Part shown: in pieces, positions 27,294 through 34,815 of the stretch | How positions within the stretch are numbered: the first letter of the stretch is position 1 | How the letters are laid out: each line of letters begins with the position of its first letter | Assembly (NCBI GenBank): GCA_945897565.1 | Contig: CAMDFN010000024.1 | Span: 1 to 36,341 of the forward strand | Length of the DNA stretch: 36,341 bases | Direction: 5' to 3' | From: Chryseobacterium gleum | GTDB lineage: Bacteria; Bacteroidota; Bacteroidia; Flavobacteriales_D; Crocinitomicaceae | Program-made: the position numbers and the translations under genes | Notes under the pieces: model-generated | Seen by the model: only the letters and a program-made list of their open reading frames with translations | What the model was told of the DNA's origin: nothing | Database searches by the model: none

Positions 27294-27990
27294 CTTTAAG
27301 TATTGGAATGACCTCCGTTTGATTTGGAGTCAGACAATACTTGATATCTTCATTGAGATTCAGGTTCTTGAGCCTGCGGCGGTGTGAACTCGATTTGAGG
27401 TAACCAAGGTAATTGTCCTTGGCCGAAAGGTATAAATACTTGGCAGCAATAGAAGAGTCTTCATCGGAAATGTAGTTGCCCGTTCCGATTAAATACTGAC
27501 AAATTGCCCCCGCGCAGATGGTATCTTCGAGGTTGAATTTGTCTTGCCATCCCGAGCATAGGCAGAGTACATTTTTATCTTGCTTTTCGAGCCATTTGCA
27601 AAGAAAATCTAAGTTTAAAAACGCGCCAACAACAACCGTTTCGGCATCTTTGGCTACATCTAAAGATTTGGTGCCGTTGGTGGTGGTGAGCACGACGTCT
27701 TTTCCTTTGAAATCTTCACGCATATAGGAGAAAGGCGAGTTGCCGAAGTCAAAACCTTCTACAATCTGACCTTTGCGCTCAGCACCCGCTAAGTAACCTT
27801 TTTGCTTGTAAGCCCAGGCTTCTTCTACGGTAGGAACAGGGATGATGGAGTTGATACCGTTGTCAAAAGCAGCGCAAATGGCCGAAGTGGCGCGCAAAAC
27901 GTCAATGACCACTACAATTTCGAACTCATCTTGGTAATATGTGTATTCTCCGGGGGTAAAACAAACCTCTACGTGCTTTCTTGTATCCAT
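27262..27990 (-). CDS. comB: ComB-like 2-phosphosulfolactate phosphatase
   Basis: Family members hydrolyse 2-phosphosulfolactate to sulfolactate, a step of coenzyme M synthesis in methanogens; the role in Bacteroidota is not established. The 242 residues are typical. Signatures: EVCFTPGEYTYY, VVVIDVLRATSAICAAF (26-42), YLAGAERKGQIVEGFDFGNSPF, VLTTTNGTKSL and LCSGWQDKFNLEDTICAG. No other coenzyme M or sulfolactate gene is nearby. The ATG is preceded at four bases by TAACTTTG with a TTG 17 bases further up, one of the best promoter matches in the window. Confidence 0.9.
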   Translation of the reverse strand: MDTRKHVEVCFTPGEYTYYQDEFEIVVVIDVLRATSAICAAFDNGINSIIPVPTVEEAWAYKQKGYLAGAERKGQIVEGFDFGNSPFSYMREDFKGKDVVLTTTNGTKSLDVAKDAETVVVGAFLNLDFLCKWLEKQDKNVLCLCSGWQDKFNLEDTICAGAICQYLIGTGNYISDEDSSIAAKYLYLSAKDNYLGYLKSSSHRRRLKNLNLNEDIKYCLTPNQTEVIPILKDGKLIKLQEA

Positions 27991-27994
27991 GCTG

Positions 27995-28002
27995 CAAAGT
28001 TA
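27995..28002 (-). promoter_or_regulatory. -7 promoter element (TAACTTTG) of comB
   Basis: TTG-N17-TAACTTTG followed by CAGC and the ATG, which is both consensus halves at the right spacing. Transcription would start at the start codon. Confidence 0.65.
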
Positions 28003-28023
28003 CAATTTTTTCAAAAGAACAAT

Positions 28024-28048
28024 AAAAAAGGGGACCGAAGCCCCCTTT
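28024..28048 (-). terminator. Rho-independent terminator with UUCG tetraloop
   Basis: On the minus strand, AAAGGGGGC, loop TTCG, GTCCCC and a T tract. The very stable C(UUCG)G tetraloop sits on a 6-bp GC-rich stem extended by A-T pairs. It ends the outer-membrane barrel gene and insulates comB. Confidence 0.88.
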
Positions 28049-28068
28049 AAATTAGGTATTGAATTCGC

Positions 28069-28773
28069 TTAGAATCTCCAACCGATACGAACAGAACCGT
28101 GAGCTGCTCCAATGTTGGTGTAGCTCATTTTGTTTTCTGGTTCGAAACCTGCAGGGTTGCCCATGACAGTTACTGTTGTAGCTTCGTTGTTTACAGAAGT
28201 ACTAGTTAGGTTCATTTCAAGACCTAGGTAAAGGTTGTCTGCTACATAGTAGTCAAAACCAGCGCCAATACCCCAGCCGAATGTACCGTAACCACCAACG
28301 ATTTTTGCATCGGTAATCACAGCGCTGTAGCCAGAGCCATCAGAATTCGCCCAATTTTCCTCGTAAGCTCCTTTTCCGAAGCTAATGCCAGCAGAAAAAT
28401 AAGGAGACATGCGGTCTGTACCAGTTAAGTGGTATTCCGCACCTAAACCTAAATTCCATTGGCTGCGAGCGATATCAACAGTACCTGTTGCGCCTGTTCC
28501 GTCCGGATTTGCATAATACGTGTAAGATTCAGTACTTGGTGTATTGACAACAGATGAACCGTCGCCACCAAAGCCAAATTGCAAACGGCCAGCGATATTG
28601 TCCGTAGCAAAATAACGCAAGCGAATAGAAGGTGCTGCAAAACTCATTCCGTCTGTGGTGTTGAGGTTAGCCAGACCTTCTAATGAATAACGCGCGTCAT
28701 CACTAGCAGGCTTTTGAGCAAACAAAGATCCAGTCAATGTCAATGCTCCAACAAAAATCATTAATTTTTTCAT
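28069..28773 (-). CDS. Outer-membrane beta-barrel protein
   Basis: A protein of 234 residues with a signal peptide (MKKLMIFVGALTLTGSLFA-Q). The mature protein is made of alternating-residue strands such as SIRLRYFATDNIAGRLQFGFG, WNLGLGAEYHL, MSPYFSAGISFGKGAY and GIGAGFDYYVADNLYLGLEMNL, and ends in the BAM signal RIGWRF. This matches the small 8-stranded OmpA/OmpW-like barrels of Bacteroidota, without a peptidoglycan-binding domain. The loops are rich in Asn, Gly, Ser and Thr. Function is unknown. It is monocistronic by its terminator and separated from the ABC exporter by 95 bases. Confidence 0.88.
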   Translation of the reverse strand: MKKLMIFVGALTLTGSLFAQKPASDDARYSLEGLANLNTTDGMSFAAPSIRLRYFATDNIAGRLQFGFGGDGSSVVNTPSTESYTYYANPDGTGATGTVDIARSQWNLGLGAEYHLTGTDRMSPYFSAGISFGKGAYEENWANSDGSGYSAVITDAKIVGGYGTFGWGIGAGFDYYVADNLYLGLEMNLTSTSVNNEATTVTVMGNPAGFEPENKMSYTNIGAAHGSVRIGWRF

Positions 28774-28797
28774 GTTGTTAGTTTTAATTGGTTTAAC

Positions 28798-28823
28798 CGA
28801 ATGTACGCAATTGATTGCATTCG
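28798..28823 (-). promoter_or_regulatory. Nested dyad upstream of the outer-membrane barrel gene
   Basis: CGAATG and CATTCG form the outer arms, and CAAT and ATTG the inner arms, with one side carrying a four-base insertion. The dyad overlaps a near-consensus -7 element (TACATTCG) 24 bases before the ATG, so it could be an operator or part of an mRNA-leader structure. Confidence 0.35.
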
Positions 28824-28868
28824 TGTTTAAAAAAAAACAAACAATTTATGGTTCATAACTGTTGATGA

Positions 28869-30635
28869 TCAGTCGTTTTTCGCTTTGAGCTCTTGCTCCA
28901 ATTGGAATTGATACATGTCAAAATAAGCTCCTTTTTGGGCTAATAAAGTTTCATGTGTACCTGATTGAACAACACTACCTTCTTCAAGAACGATGATTTT
29001 TGTCGCATTTCGAATGGAAGAAATGCGGTGCGACACAATGATGGTGGCGCGATTTTGCGCATCTTTTTGAAGTTCTTCTAGGATGATTTCTTCGGTTTCG
29101 GTGTCTACGGCGCTCAGGCAATCGTCTAAAATCAAGAGTTGAGGATTGCGCAATAGTGCGCGTGCAATAGAGATGCGTTGTTTTTGCCCGCCGCTTAAGT
29201 TTACGCCTCTTTCACCGAGAATGGTTTGGAAGCCATCTTTGAATTCCAAAATGTTGTGCAGCACATGTGCTTTTTTACAAGCTGCTTTGAGGTCATTGAT
29301 ACTCAAATCTTGTTGTTCAACGCCAAATTTGAGGTTATTGGCAATGGTGTCTGAAAAGAGAAATACATCTTGGGGCACCAGTGCAATTTGATGGCGATAG
29401 TGATTTAAACTGTATTGTGGCAAGGCTTTTTCTGCAATGCTGATTTGCCCGGTAGTGGGGTCAAAATGGCGGGCAAGTAAAGCGCATATTGTGGACTTTC
29501 CAGAGCCTGTTGGGCCTATGATAGCGAGTGTTTCACCTTTTTGAACGCTAAAAGAAACGTTGTTCAGAACCGTTGCCTCGCTCTCGGGGTAACTGAAATG
29601 AACGTGTTCAAATGCCAGGCCTGTTTCTAACGGACATACCAAGTTGGTATCGTTTTTAATTTTGGATTTGCGCAATAAAAATTCGTTGAGGCGCTGTTGG
29701 GAAGCAGCTGCACGTTGAATAATAGAAGATATCCAGCCCAGGCTTGCAAAAGGCCAGGTCAGGTTGGTGACATACATGATGAAAGCAACAATGCCCCCAA
29801 CAGTCATTTTCTTTTCAAACGTAAGTAAGCCGCCATAATAAATGGCGATCATGGAGCTCAGGCCAATCAAAAAGATGATGGTTGGGCTAAAAAATGCATT
29901 GACCAACACCAAGCGCATACTTTGTTTTTTATAGCGCTCTGCTGATGCACTTACCTTTTCTGTGGTTTGTTCTTCGCGTTGGTACGCTTTAATGATGCGG
30001 ATACCAGCAAAAGATTCTTGGGCGAGGGTGCTCAAAAATGATTGTTCCTTTTGGACCTCCAAACTCATTTTGTTCATGGTAGAGGATACTTTGTAAATAA
30101 GGACACTCATGAGTGGTAAGGGCAACAATACGTATACAGTGAGGCTAGGTGAAATAGAGATCATTTTGCCAACAATCAAAACAAAACTGACAACCAAATT
30201 GATGGTATACATCATGCCTGGGCCAGCATACGCGCGCACCAAACCTACGTCTTCTGAAATGCGGTTCATGAGGTCGCCAGTGGCGTTGCGCTTGTAAAAG
30301 CTTTGGTCCAGGGCCTGGTACTGATCGTAAATTTCTTTTTTGAGGTCGAATTCGATATAGCGTGACATCACAATAATGGTTTGCCTCATCAAAAACAAGA
30401 AGAATCCTTTGAGCAAGGAAAAGCCCATGTAGATGGCACCAAGCTCAAGGGCCAGCCAAAGGTAATTGGTTGGTTTGTTGCTGGCTAGCTGACTTTGAAA
30501 TTGATCGATGGAGTCGCTGAAAAAGGCCGGCATCTGAACGCCAAAGTAATTGCTGACCACGGTAAATAAAATCCCGAGTAAAAAACGCCATTTGTACTTT
30601 ATAAAGTATTTGTTAATGTATCGGAGGGACTTCAT
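28869..30635 (-). CDS. ABC exporter (type IV, MsbA/BmrC-like) with degenerate Walker B
   Basis: An inner-membrane half-transporter of 588 residues: about six transmembrane helices (residues ~20-310), then an ATPase domain. The ATPase shows Walker A GPTGSGKST (~372-380), Q-loop VPQDVFLF, signature LSGGQKQR (~481), Walker B LLILDDCLSAVD, and switch His in IIVSHRISS. The catalytic Glu that normally follows the Walker B Asp is Asp505 here (D504-D505). This is the degenerate arrangement of one subunit of heterodimeric exporters such as TM287 and BmrC. No partner half-transporter lies beside it. The substrate is unknown: lipid, drug or peptide. Confidence 0.93.
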   Translation of the reverse strand: MKSLRYINKYFIKYKWRFLLGILFTVVSNYFGVQMPAFFSDSIDQFQSQLASNKPTNYLWLALELGAIYMGFSLLKGFFLFLMRQTIIVMSRYIEFDLKKEIYDQYQALDQSFYKRNATGDLMNRISEDVGLVRAYAGPGMMYTINLVVSFVLIVGKMISISPSLTVYVLLPLPLMSVLIYKVSSTMNKMSLEVQKEQSFLSTLAQESFAGIRIIKAYQREEQTTEKVSASAERYKKQSMRLVLVNAFFSPTIIFLIGLSSMIAIYYGGLLTFEKKMTVGGIVAFIMYVTNLTWPFASLGWISSIIQRAAASQQRLNEFLLRKSKIKNDTNLVCPLETGLAFEHVHFSYPESEATVLNNVSFSVQKGETLAIIGPTGSGKSTICALLARHFDPTTGQISIAEKALPQYSLNHYRHQIALVPQDVFLFSDTIANNLKFGVEQQDLSINDLKAACKKAHVLHNILEFKDGFQTILGERGVNLSGGQKQRISIARALLRNPQLLILDDCLSAVDTETEEIILEELQKDAQNRATIIVSHRISSIRNATKIIVLEEGSVVQSGTHETLLAQKGAYFDMYQFQLEQELKAKND

Positions 30636-30645
30636 GGTTTTTTTC

Positions 30646-30653
30646 TACTTTTG
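30646..30653 (+). promoter_or_regulatory. -7 promoter element (TACTTTTG) of the Leu-dehydrogenase-nusB run
   Basis: An exact TAnnTTTG match in the 60-base gap between the divergent exporter and dehydrogenase genes. Confidence 0.4.
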
Positions 30654-30695
30654 CCAAGTTATTTGAGCTTGTAAAGTTAAGCCAAATAAGAATTA

Positions 30696-31811
30696 GTGAA
30701 CGAACTCATTTCAAAAAACATGTCTGATTTGACAGTCTCTCCATTGGTAGATTCATCTTTGAATCCCATTCTTCAACCCATGCAAGCCATGGGACACGAA
30801 CACATCCTTTTTTGTAACGACAAAGCAACAGGCCTCAAAGCAATTATTGCTGTTCACAATACGGTGCTTGGTCCAGCACTGGGCGGAACCCGCATGTGGA
30901 TGTATCAAAACGAACAAGAGGCGCTTACTGACGTCTTGCGCCTTTCGCGCGGCATGACGTACAAAAACGCTATTTCACAGCTCAATTTGGGCGGTGGAAA
31001 AGCGGTCATTATCGGAGATGCCAAAACCATGAAATCAGAGGCGTTGTTCAGACGTTTTGGACAGTTTGTCAATACGTTGGCGGGTTCATATATTACTGCA
31101 GAAGATGTAGGTATTTCACCAGAAGACATGGTGCATGTGAGCAAAGAAACCAAGCATGTTGTGGGTTTGCCTGGTAAAAGCGGCGACCCTTCACCTGTGA
31201 CCGCTTTTGGCGTTTACATGGGCATGAAAGCCGCAGCCAAACATCAGTTTGGTTCTGACTCTCTTGCCGGCAAAAAAGTTGCTGTTCAAGGAATCGGGCA
31301 TGTTGGCGCTTATTTAGTTGAACATCTCGTAGCTGAAGGCGCCATTGTAACCATCACCGACATCAATGAAGTTGCACTCCAAACTTTAAGTGCCAAGCAT
31401 GGTGTTGCAATAGTAGCTGCCGACAAAATATACGATGTAGATATGGATATCTACGCGCCATGTGCGCTTGGAGCTACAGTCAACGACGACACCCTTGCGC
31501 GTCTTAATTGCAGCGTTATTGCCGGCGCGGCCAACAATCAGCTCAAGGAAGAAAGCAAGCACGGCCTTATTTTGATGCAAAAAGGCATCATATATGCCCC
31601 AGATTTTGCACTCAATGCTGGAGGAGTCATCAATTGTTTTTCGGAAGTAGAAGGGCTCTCCTTAGCGTGGGCCAAGCAAAAAGCGGAAGAAATCTACACT
31701 ACCATAGACCGCATCTTATTGCGTTCTCAGCAAGAAGGTATACCAAGTTATCAAGTCGCTAACCAAATGGCTGAAGAGCGTATTCAAACCAAAGGAAGCC
31801 TTAATATTTAA
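30696..31811 (+). CDS. Leucine dehydrogenase-type Glu/Leu/Phe/Val dehydrogenase
   Basis: NAD-dependent oxidative deamination of branched-chain amino acids, cytoplasmic. Length is 371 residues from the GTG at 30696, or 363 from the ATG at 30720 (MSDLTVSPLV); leucine dehydrogenases are about 365, so either start is possible and the ATG is slightly preferred. Motifs: LGPALGGTRMW, the catalytic Lys90 in MTYKNAIS and Lys102 in LGGGKAVIIGD, TAEDVGISPEDM, GDPSPVTAFGV and the Rossmann loop VQGIGHVGAYL. nusB begins one base after its stop codon. Confidence 0.93.
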   Translation: MNELISKNMSDLTVSPLVDSSLNPILQPMQAMGHEHILFCNDKATGLKAIIAVHNTVLGPALGGTRMWMYQNEQEALTDVLRLSRGMTYKNAISQLNLGGGKAVIIGDAKTMKSEALFRRFGQFVNTLAGSYITAEDVGISPEDMVHVSKETKHVVGLPGKSGDPSPVTAFGVYMGMKAAAKHQFGSDSLAGKKVAVQGIGHVGAYLVEHLVAEGAIVTITDINEVALQTLSAKHGVAIVAADKIYDVDMDIYAPCALGATVNDDTLARLNCSVIAGAANNQLKEESKHGLILMQKGIIYAPDFALNAGGVINCFSEVEGLSLAWAKQKAEEIYTTIDRILLRSQQEGIPSYQVANQMAEERIQTKGSLNI

Positions 31812-31812
31812 T

Positions 31813-32760
31813 ATGCTCAACAGAAGACACCTCCGCATCAAGGTATTACAAGTGCTATATGCATTTTTTCAAGGTCACGAAAACGATGCGTACAAAGCAG
31901 AAAAAGAATTATTGCTCTCCATCGAGCGCATGTACGACATGTACCTGTACTTATTGATAGCACTACCCGAGTTGCAGCGTGCTGCCCAAAACAGACAAGC
32001 AGAACTCAAGAAAAAAATGAGACCCACTCCAGAAGACCTCAACCCTAACATGAAGTTCGTAGACAACCAACTTGTTGCGCATTTAGCAGAGCACACTGGT
32101 CTGTACAAATTGGCAGCGCAACGGAAAGTCAATTGGTTGGGTGCAGAAAATCAGGAAATGTTCAAAAAAATGCACCTGCACCTCATGGATACCGAACTTT
32201 TCTTTGAGCACATGAATAATGGTGTGGAAGGTATTGAAGAAGACATGACCTTTGCCCTACAAATTTTCAAGCAAGAGGTTGCAAACGCATCTTTGTTGCA
32301 ACATTTCTTTGATGAGAAGTCAATTTACTGGACAGACGACCTCGATCTATGCGCGTCTATGGCGCTCAAAACACTTAAGTCATGGAAGCCAGGTCAGCAA
32401 ATGGATATTTTTCCACTTTACAAAGCCGACGACGACGAAAAAGAATTTATACTTACCCTTTTGCATAAAACCATTCAATCCGATGAGCAGCATCAAGCAG
32501 ATGTACTCGCTCTTGCCGATAACTGGGAGCTTGACCGCATTGCCAAAATGGACATGCTACTCTTGAAAATGGGCCTGACCGAATTGCAATATTGCACAAG
32601 TATTCCCACAAAAGTAACACTCAACGAATACATCGAGATTTCCAAGTTTTACAGTACGCCCAAAAGCAATGTGTTTATCAACGGTATCTTGGATAAGGCG
32701 ATTTCTAAATTGACCGATGAGAAACGCATTCAAAAAGTAGGTCGCGGCCTTTTAAATTAA
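31813..32760 (+). CDS. nusB: Transcription antitermination factor NusB, long Bacteroidota form
   Basis: RNA-binding partner of NusE (S10) in rRNA antitermination. At 315 residues it is about twice the length of E. coli NusB. The N-terminus begins in the NusB style (MLNRRHLRIKVLQVLYAFFQG), then a long Lys/Glu-rich helical insert follows. The conserved NusB core lies in the C-terminal third: NWELDRIAKMDMLLLKMGLTEL (from about residue 237), PTKVTLNEYIEISKFYSTPKS and FINGILDKAI. The long form is the usual one in this phylum. Confidence 0.93.
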   Translation: MLNRRHLRIKVLQVLYAFFQGHENDAYKAEKELLLSIERMYDMYLYLLIALPELQRAAQNRQAELKKKMRPTPEDLNPNMKFVDNQLVAHLAEHTGLYKLAAQRKVNWLGAENQEMFKKMHLHLMDTELFFEHMNNGVEGIEEDMTFALQIFKQEVANASLLQHFFDEKSIYWTDDLDLCASMALKTLKSWKPGQQMDIFPLYKADDDEKEFILTLLHKTIQSDEQHQADVLALADNWELDRIAKMDMLLLKMGLTELQYCTSIPTKVTLNEYIEISKFYSTPKSNVFINGILDKAISKLTDEKRIQKVGRGLLN

Positions 32761-32765
32761 TCGTT

Positions 32766-33158
32766 ATGAAATTTCTCCCTCTGATATGTGTTGGCTTCTT
32801 TTTGCTCTTTGCTTGCAAAGACGATAAAACGGTAGAAGTTGGCGCGCAAACAAAGATGGTCTTCAAGAGCACAATATATAATGCCGGAACCGTCTATAAA
32901 GGCGAAGTCATTAAAGCCGTTTTTGAGGTAGAAAACACCGGTAACCACCCTCTTGTTTTTGGCGAAGTGCGCCCGTCTTGCTCTTGCACAGTAGCTTCAG
33001 CACCCAAAAAACCTTTGCAGCCGGGCAAAAAAACCAAAATTATAGCTGAGGTCAATACCGACGATCTCCACACCAAACGCATTCACAAAGCAGTAACGGT
33101 CATGACCAATACATCGCCAAATATTACCGTCCTACAAATAAAGGGAAGAATAAAATAA
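32766..33158 (+). CDS. DUF1573 lipoprotein
   Basis: A lipoprotein of 130 residues with a signal peptide and lipobox (MKFLPLICVGFFLLFAC). The mature part is one DUF1573 beta-sandwich: STIYNAGTVYKGEVIKAVFEV, NTGNHPLVFGEVRPSCSCTVA, PLQPGKKTKIIAEVNT. The CSC in RPSCSCT is the family hallmark and may bind a metal or a partner; its function is not established. It follows nusB by five bases and lies 32 bases before yajC. Confidence 0.9.
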   Translation: MKFLPLICVGFFLLFACKDDKTVEVGAQTKMVFKSTIYNAGTVYKGEVIKAVFEVENTGNHPLVFGEVRPSCSCTVASAPKKPLQPGKKTKIIAEVNTDDLHTKRIHKAVTVMTNTSPNITVLQIKGRIK

Positions 33159-33159
33159 G

Positions 33160-33167
33160 TACATTTG
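33160..33167 (+). promoter_or_regulatory. -7 promoter element (TACATTTG) upstream of yajC
   Basis: An exact TAnnTTTG match overlapping the stop codon region of the DUF1573 gene, 23 bases before the yajC ATG. It may give yajC an internal promoter. Confidence 0.4.
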
Positions 33168-33190
33168 TAACCAAATCTAAATCAAAGCAC

Positions 33191-33466
33191 ATGACAGGAG
33201 GAGTAAATCAGTTGGTAATGATCGTTTTAATGATCGGCGTATTTTACTTTTTTATGATCCGTCCGCAAATGAAAAAGCAAAAGGAGCTCAAAAAATTCAG
33301 AGAAGGCCTTAAAGCTGGAGACAAAGTTGTCACTATCGGCGGTATCCACGGCAAAATTCTCGAAATTTCTGAGGGCACTGTGCTCATTCAGTCAGAAGGC
33401 ACCAAATTGCGCTTAGAGAAATCAGCAGTTTCTTCTGCAATGGAAGACACCCTCCAAGCCAAATAA
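33191..33466 (+). CDS. yajC: Preprotein translocase accessory subunit YajC
   Basis: A small inner-membrane protein of 91 residues that associates with SecDF. It has one transmembrane helix at ~6-23 (NQLVMIVLMIGVFYFFMI), followed by the family signature RPQMKKQKELKKF and a small cytoplasmic domain (LKAGDKVVTIGGIHGKI). It is the last gene of the dehydrogenase-nusB run, six bases before tRNA-Ala. Confidence 0.96.
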   Translation: MTGGVNQLVMIVLMIGVFYFFMIRPQMKKQKELKKFREGLKAGDKVVTIGGIHGKILEISEGTVLIQSEGTKLRLEKSAVSSAMEDTLQAK

Positions 33467-33471
33467 CATTC

Positions 33472-33545
33472 GGGGATGTAGCTCAGTTGGCTAGAGCGCT
33501 TGACTGGCAGTCAAGAGGTCGTGGGTTCGAATCCCATCTTCTCCA
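33472..33545 (+). tRNA. tRNA-Ala (anticodon GGC)
   Basis: A 74-base cloverleaf: acceptor GGGGATG/CTTCTCC, D stem GCTC/GAGC, anticodon stem CTTGA/TCAAG with loop CTGGCAG (anticodon GGC, T33 present), T loop TTCGAAT and discriminator A. G3-U70, the alanine identity pair, is present. The acceptor stem has a U6-U67 mismatch. CCA is not encoded. A terminator follows directly. Confidence 0.95.
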
Positions 33546-33551
33546 CATTAT

Positions 33552-33583
33552 AAAAAAAGCCTTGCAAATGCGAGGCATTTTTT
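33552..33583 (+). terminator. Rho-independent terminator after tRNA-Ala
   Basis: GCCTTGC (33559-33565), loop AAAT, GCGAGGC (33570-33576), then a T tract, with flanking A and T runs extending the stem. It ends the yajC/tRNA transcript. Confidence 0.85.
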
Positions 33584-33590
33584 ATTTTAG
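33583..33590 (+). promoter_or_regulatory. Near-consensus -7 element of the MBL-like gene
   Basis: TATTTTAG differs from TAnnTTTG by one base. It ends four bases before the ATG at 33595, with the same CAGC spacer as comB. Confidence 0.3.
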
Positions 33591-33594
33591 CAGC

Positions 33595-34290
33595 ATGCAA
33601 CTCACCAAACTCAACGCAGACAGCTCCTGGATGTTCCATTTCGATGGGCTTCATATACTTGTCGATCCTTGGTTTACAGCTTCGCAAGTAGATTTTCATC
33701 CGCTTTTCAGTCGGCAGTTTCACCAGAGTCTGCAACCAGCGGTTGGCGAGCTGCAGCAGCCCGACTACATTTTTATATCGCATCCGTTTACCGATCACTG
33801 CAATAAAGAAACACTCTTGGAGTTTGACAAAAATATTCCTGTAATTGCCTTGCCGAGCATCTTGAAGAAAATTAGAAAATGGACTCATTTTCATAAGTTA
33901 ATGACATTTGAAGAAGTACCGTTTACGATACAAGTTTTACAAACCAAAAATGCGCTGGTGCATAAAGCATATTTGATCGAGAGTTCACAAAATAAGATCG
34001 TTTATGCGCCACACGGGGCTCAACTTAAAAAAGATATCAATTTGAAGATTGATGCTGTCATTACCACCACACTGCAGTATCAATTGCCATTTTTCTTAGG
34101 CGGAACCATCAATTTGGGTTTGGGTAAGGCGCAGCAATTGCAAAAACAACTCAAGGCCGAACTTTTAATCGACACGCACAACGAAGATAAAAAGGGGGAG
34201 GGCTTGGTGTCGTGGTTTGCCAAGCGGAAGTTCAGTAGCGATACTGGTGTGCTCAACTTGAAAATAGGGGAATCTTTAAATTTTTCATAG
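33595..34290 (+). CDS. Metallo-beta-lactamase-fold-like protein with degenerate metal motif
   Basis: A cytoplasmic protein of 231 residues. The frame is open from 33487, but that extension runs through tRNA-Ala and its terminator; the ATG at 33595 (MQLTKLNADSSWMFHFDG) is the true start. The fold order fits the Lactamase_B_3 type: ILVDPWF (21-27), DYIFISHPFTDHCN (57-70), IPVIALPS, IVYAPHG and LLIDTHNEDK. The canonical HxHxDH motif appears as H63-P-F65-T-D67-H68, so the second zinc His is replaced by Phe. The protein may bind one metal or be non-enzymatic. Confidence 0.78.
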   Translation: MQLTKLNADSSWMFHFDGLHILVDPWFTASQVDFHPLFSRQFHQSLQPAVGELQQPDYIFISHPFTDHCNKETLLEFDKNIPVIALPSILKKIRKWTHFHKLMTFEEVPFTIQVLQTKNALVHKAYLIESSQNKIVYAPHGAQLKKDINLKIDAVITTTLQYQLPFFLGGTINLGLGKAQQLQKQLKAELLIDTHNEDKKGEGLVSWFAKRKFSSDTGVLNLKIGESLNFS

Positions 34291-34311
34291 TACTGTATTT
34301 AGCACAACATT

Positions 34312-34815
34312 TTAGTCATAAAGGAACGTCTCGTTGCTTTCTGCCATTTTTCGCACATTTTCTAGAACATGTTTCATGTATCTTGTGTAAAACACATTCG
34401 CAAAGAGCCATTGAAATGGAATGAACAGTATTCCCTTTCCATGGATAGTATAGTCGTAATGGATCTGTACTTTATTCGGTTCTATTTCTGTACAAGTCCA
34501 TTCAAAGGTGAATTTCCATATATTCAGCATCCAAGATTTAAAATTCCCAACCTCTAATTTCCAGTACTTATTTTCAATTCGTTCGAGTACTTTATCTGTG
34601 GAAACCTCTCCGCCTTTAAAGGTCAGTGATTTTGCTGCATATATATTTTTGATAGAACCGATTTGCCCCCAATTCTCGTCATTTGTAGTTTTTGTGACGG
34701 CAGGCATGGGTCCAAAGCCAGTATGCACTTTTCTTACATCGCCTAATATCGGCGCTTTAAAAGCTCTTTCAAGTGAGCAGTTGTATAAGGTTTCTGCGTA
34801 AATTTTAAAATCCAT
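34312..34815 (-). CDS. SRPBCC (START-like) family protein
   Basis: A cytoplasmic protein of 167 residues with no signal. The helix-grip pattern of polyketide-cyclase/START-like proteins is suggested by an N-terminal strand and helix (FKIYAETLYNCSLERAFKAPI), consecutive beta strands (RIENKYWKLEVGNFKS, IWKFTFEWTCTEIEPNKVQIHYDYTIHG) and a long C-terminal helix (YMKHVLENVRKMAES). Such proteins bind hydrophobic ligands; none can be named. The gene begins 16 bases after the Asp-box protein, in the same direction. Confidence 0.68.
   Translation of the reverse strand: MDFKIYAETLYNCSLERAFKAPILGDVRKVHTGFGPMPAVTKTTNDENWGQIGSIKNIYAAKSLTFKGGEVSTDKVLERIENKYWKLEVGNFKSWMLNIWKFTFEWTCTEIEPNKVQIHYDYTIHGKGILFIPFQWLFANVFYTRYMKHVLENVRKMAESNETFLYD

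Noticed and set aside
33487-33594. N-terminal extension of the MBL-like gene (MARALDWQSRGRGFESHLLH)
   Set aside because: It is the translation of tRNA-Ala and its terminator, a well-known artefact; the real start is 33595.
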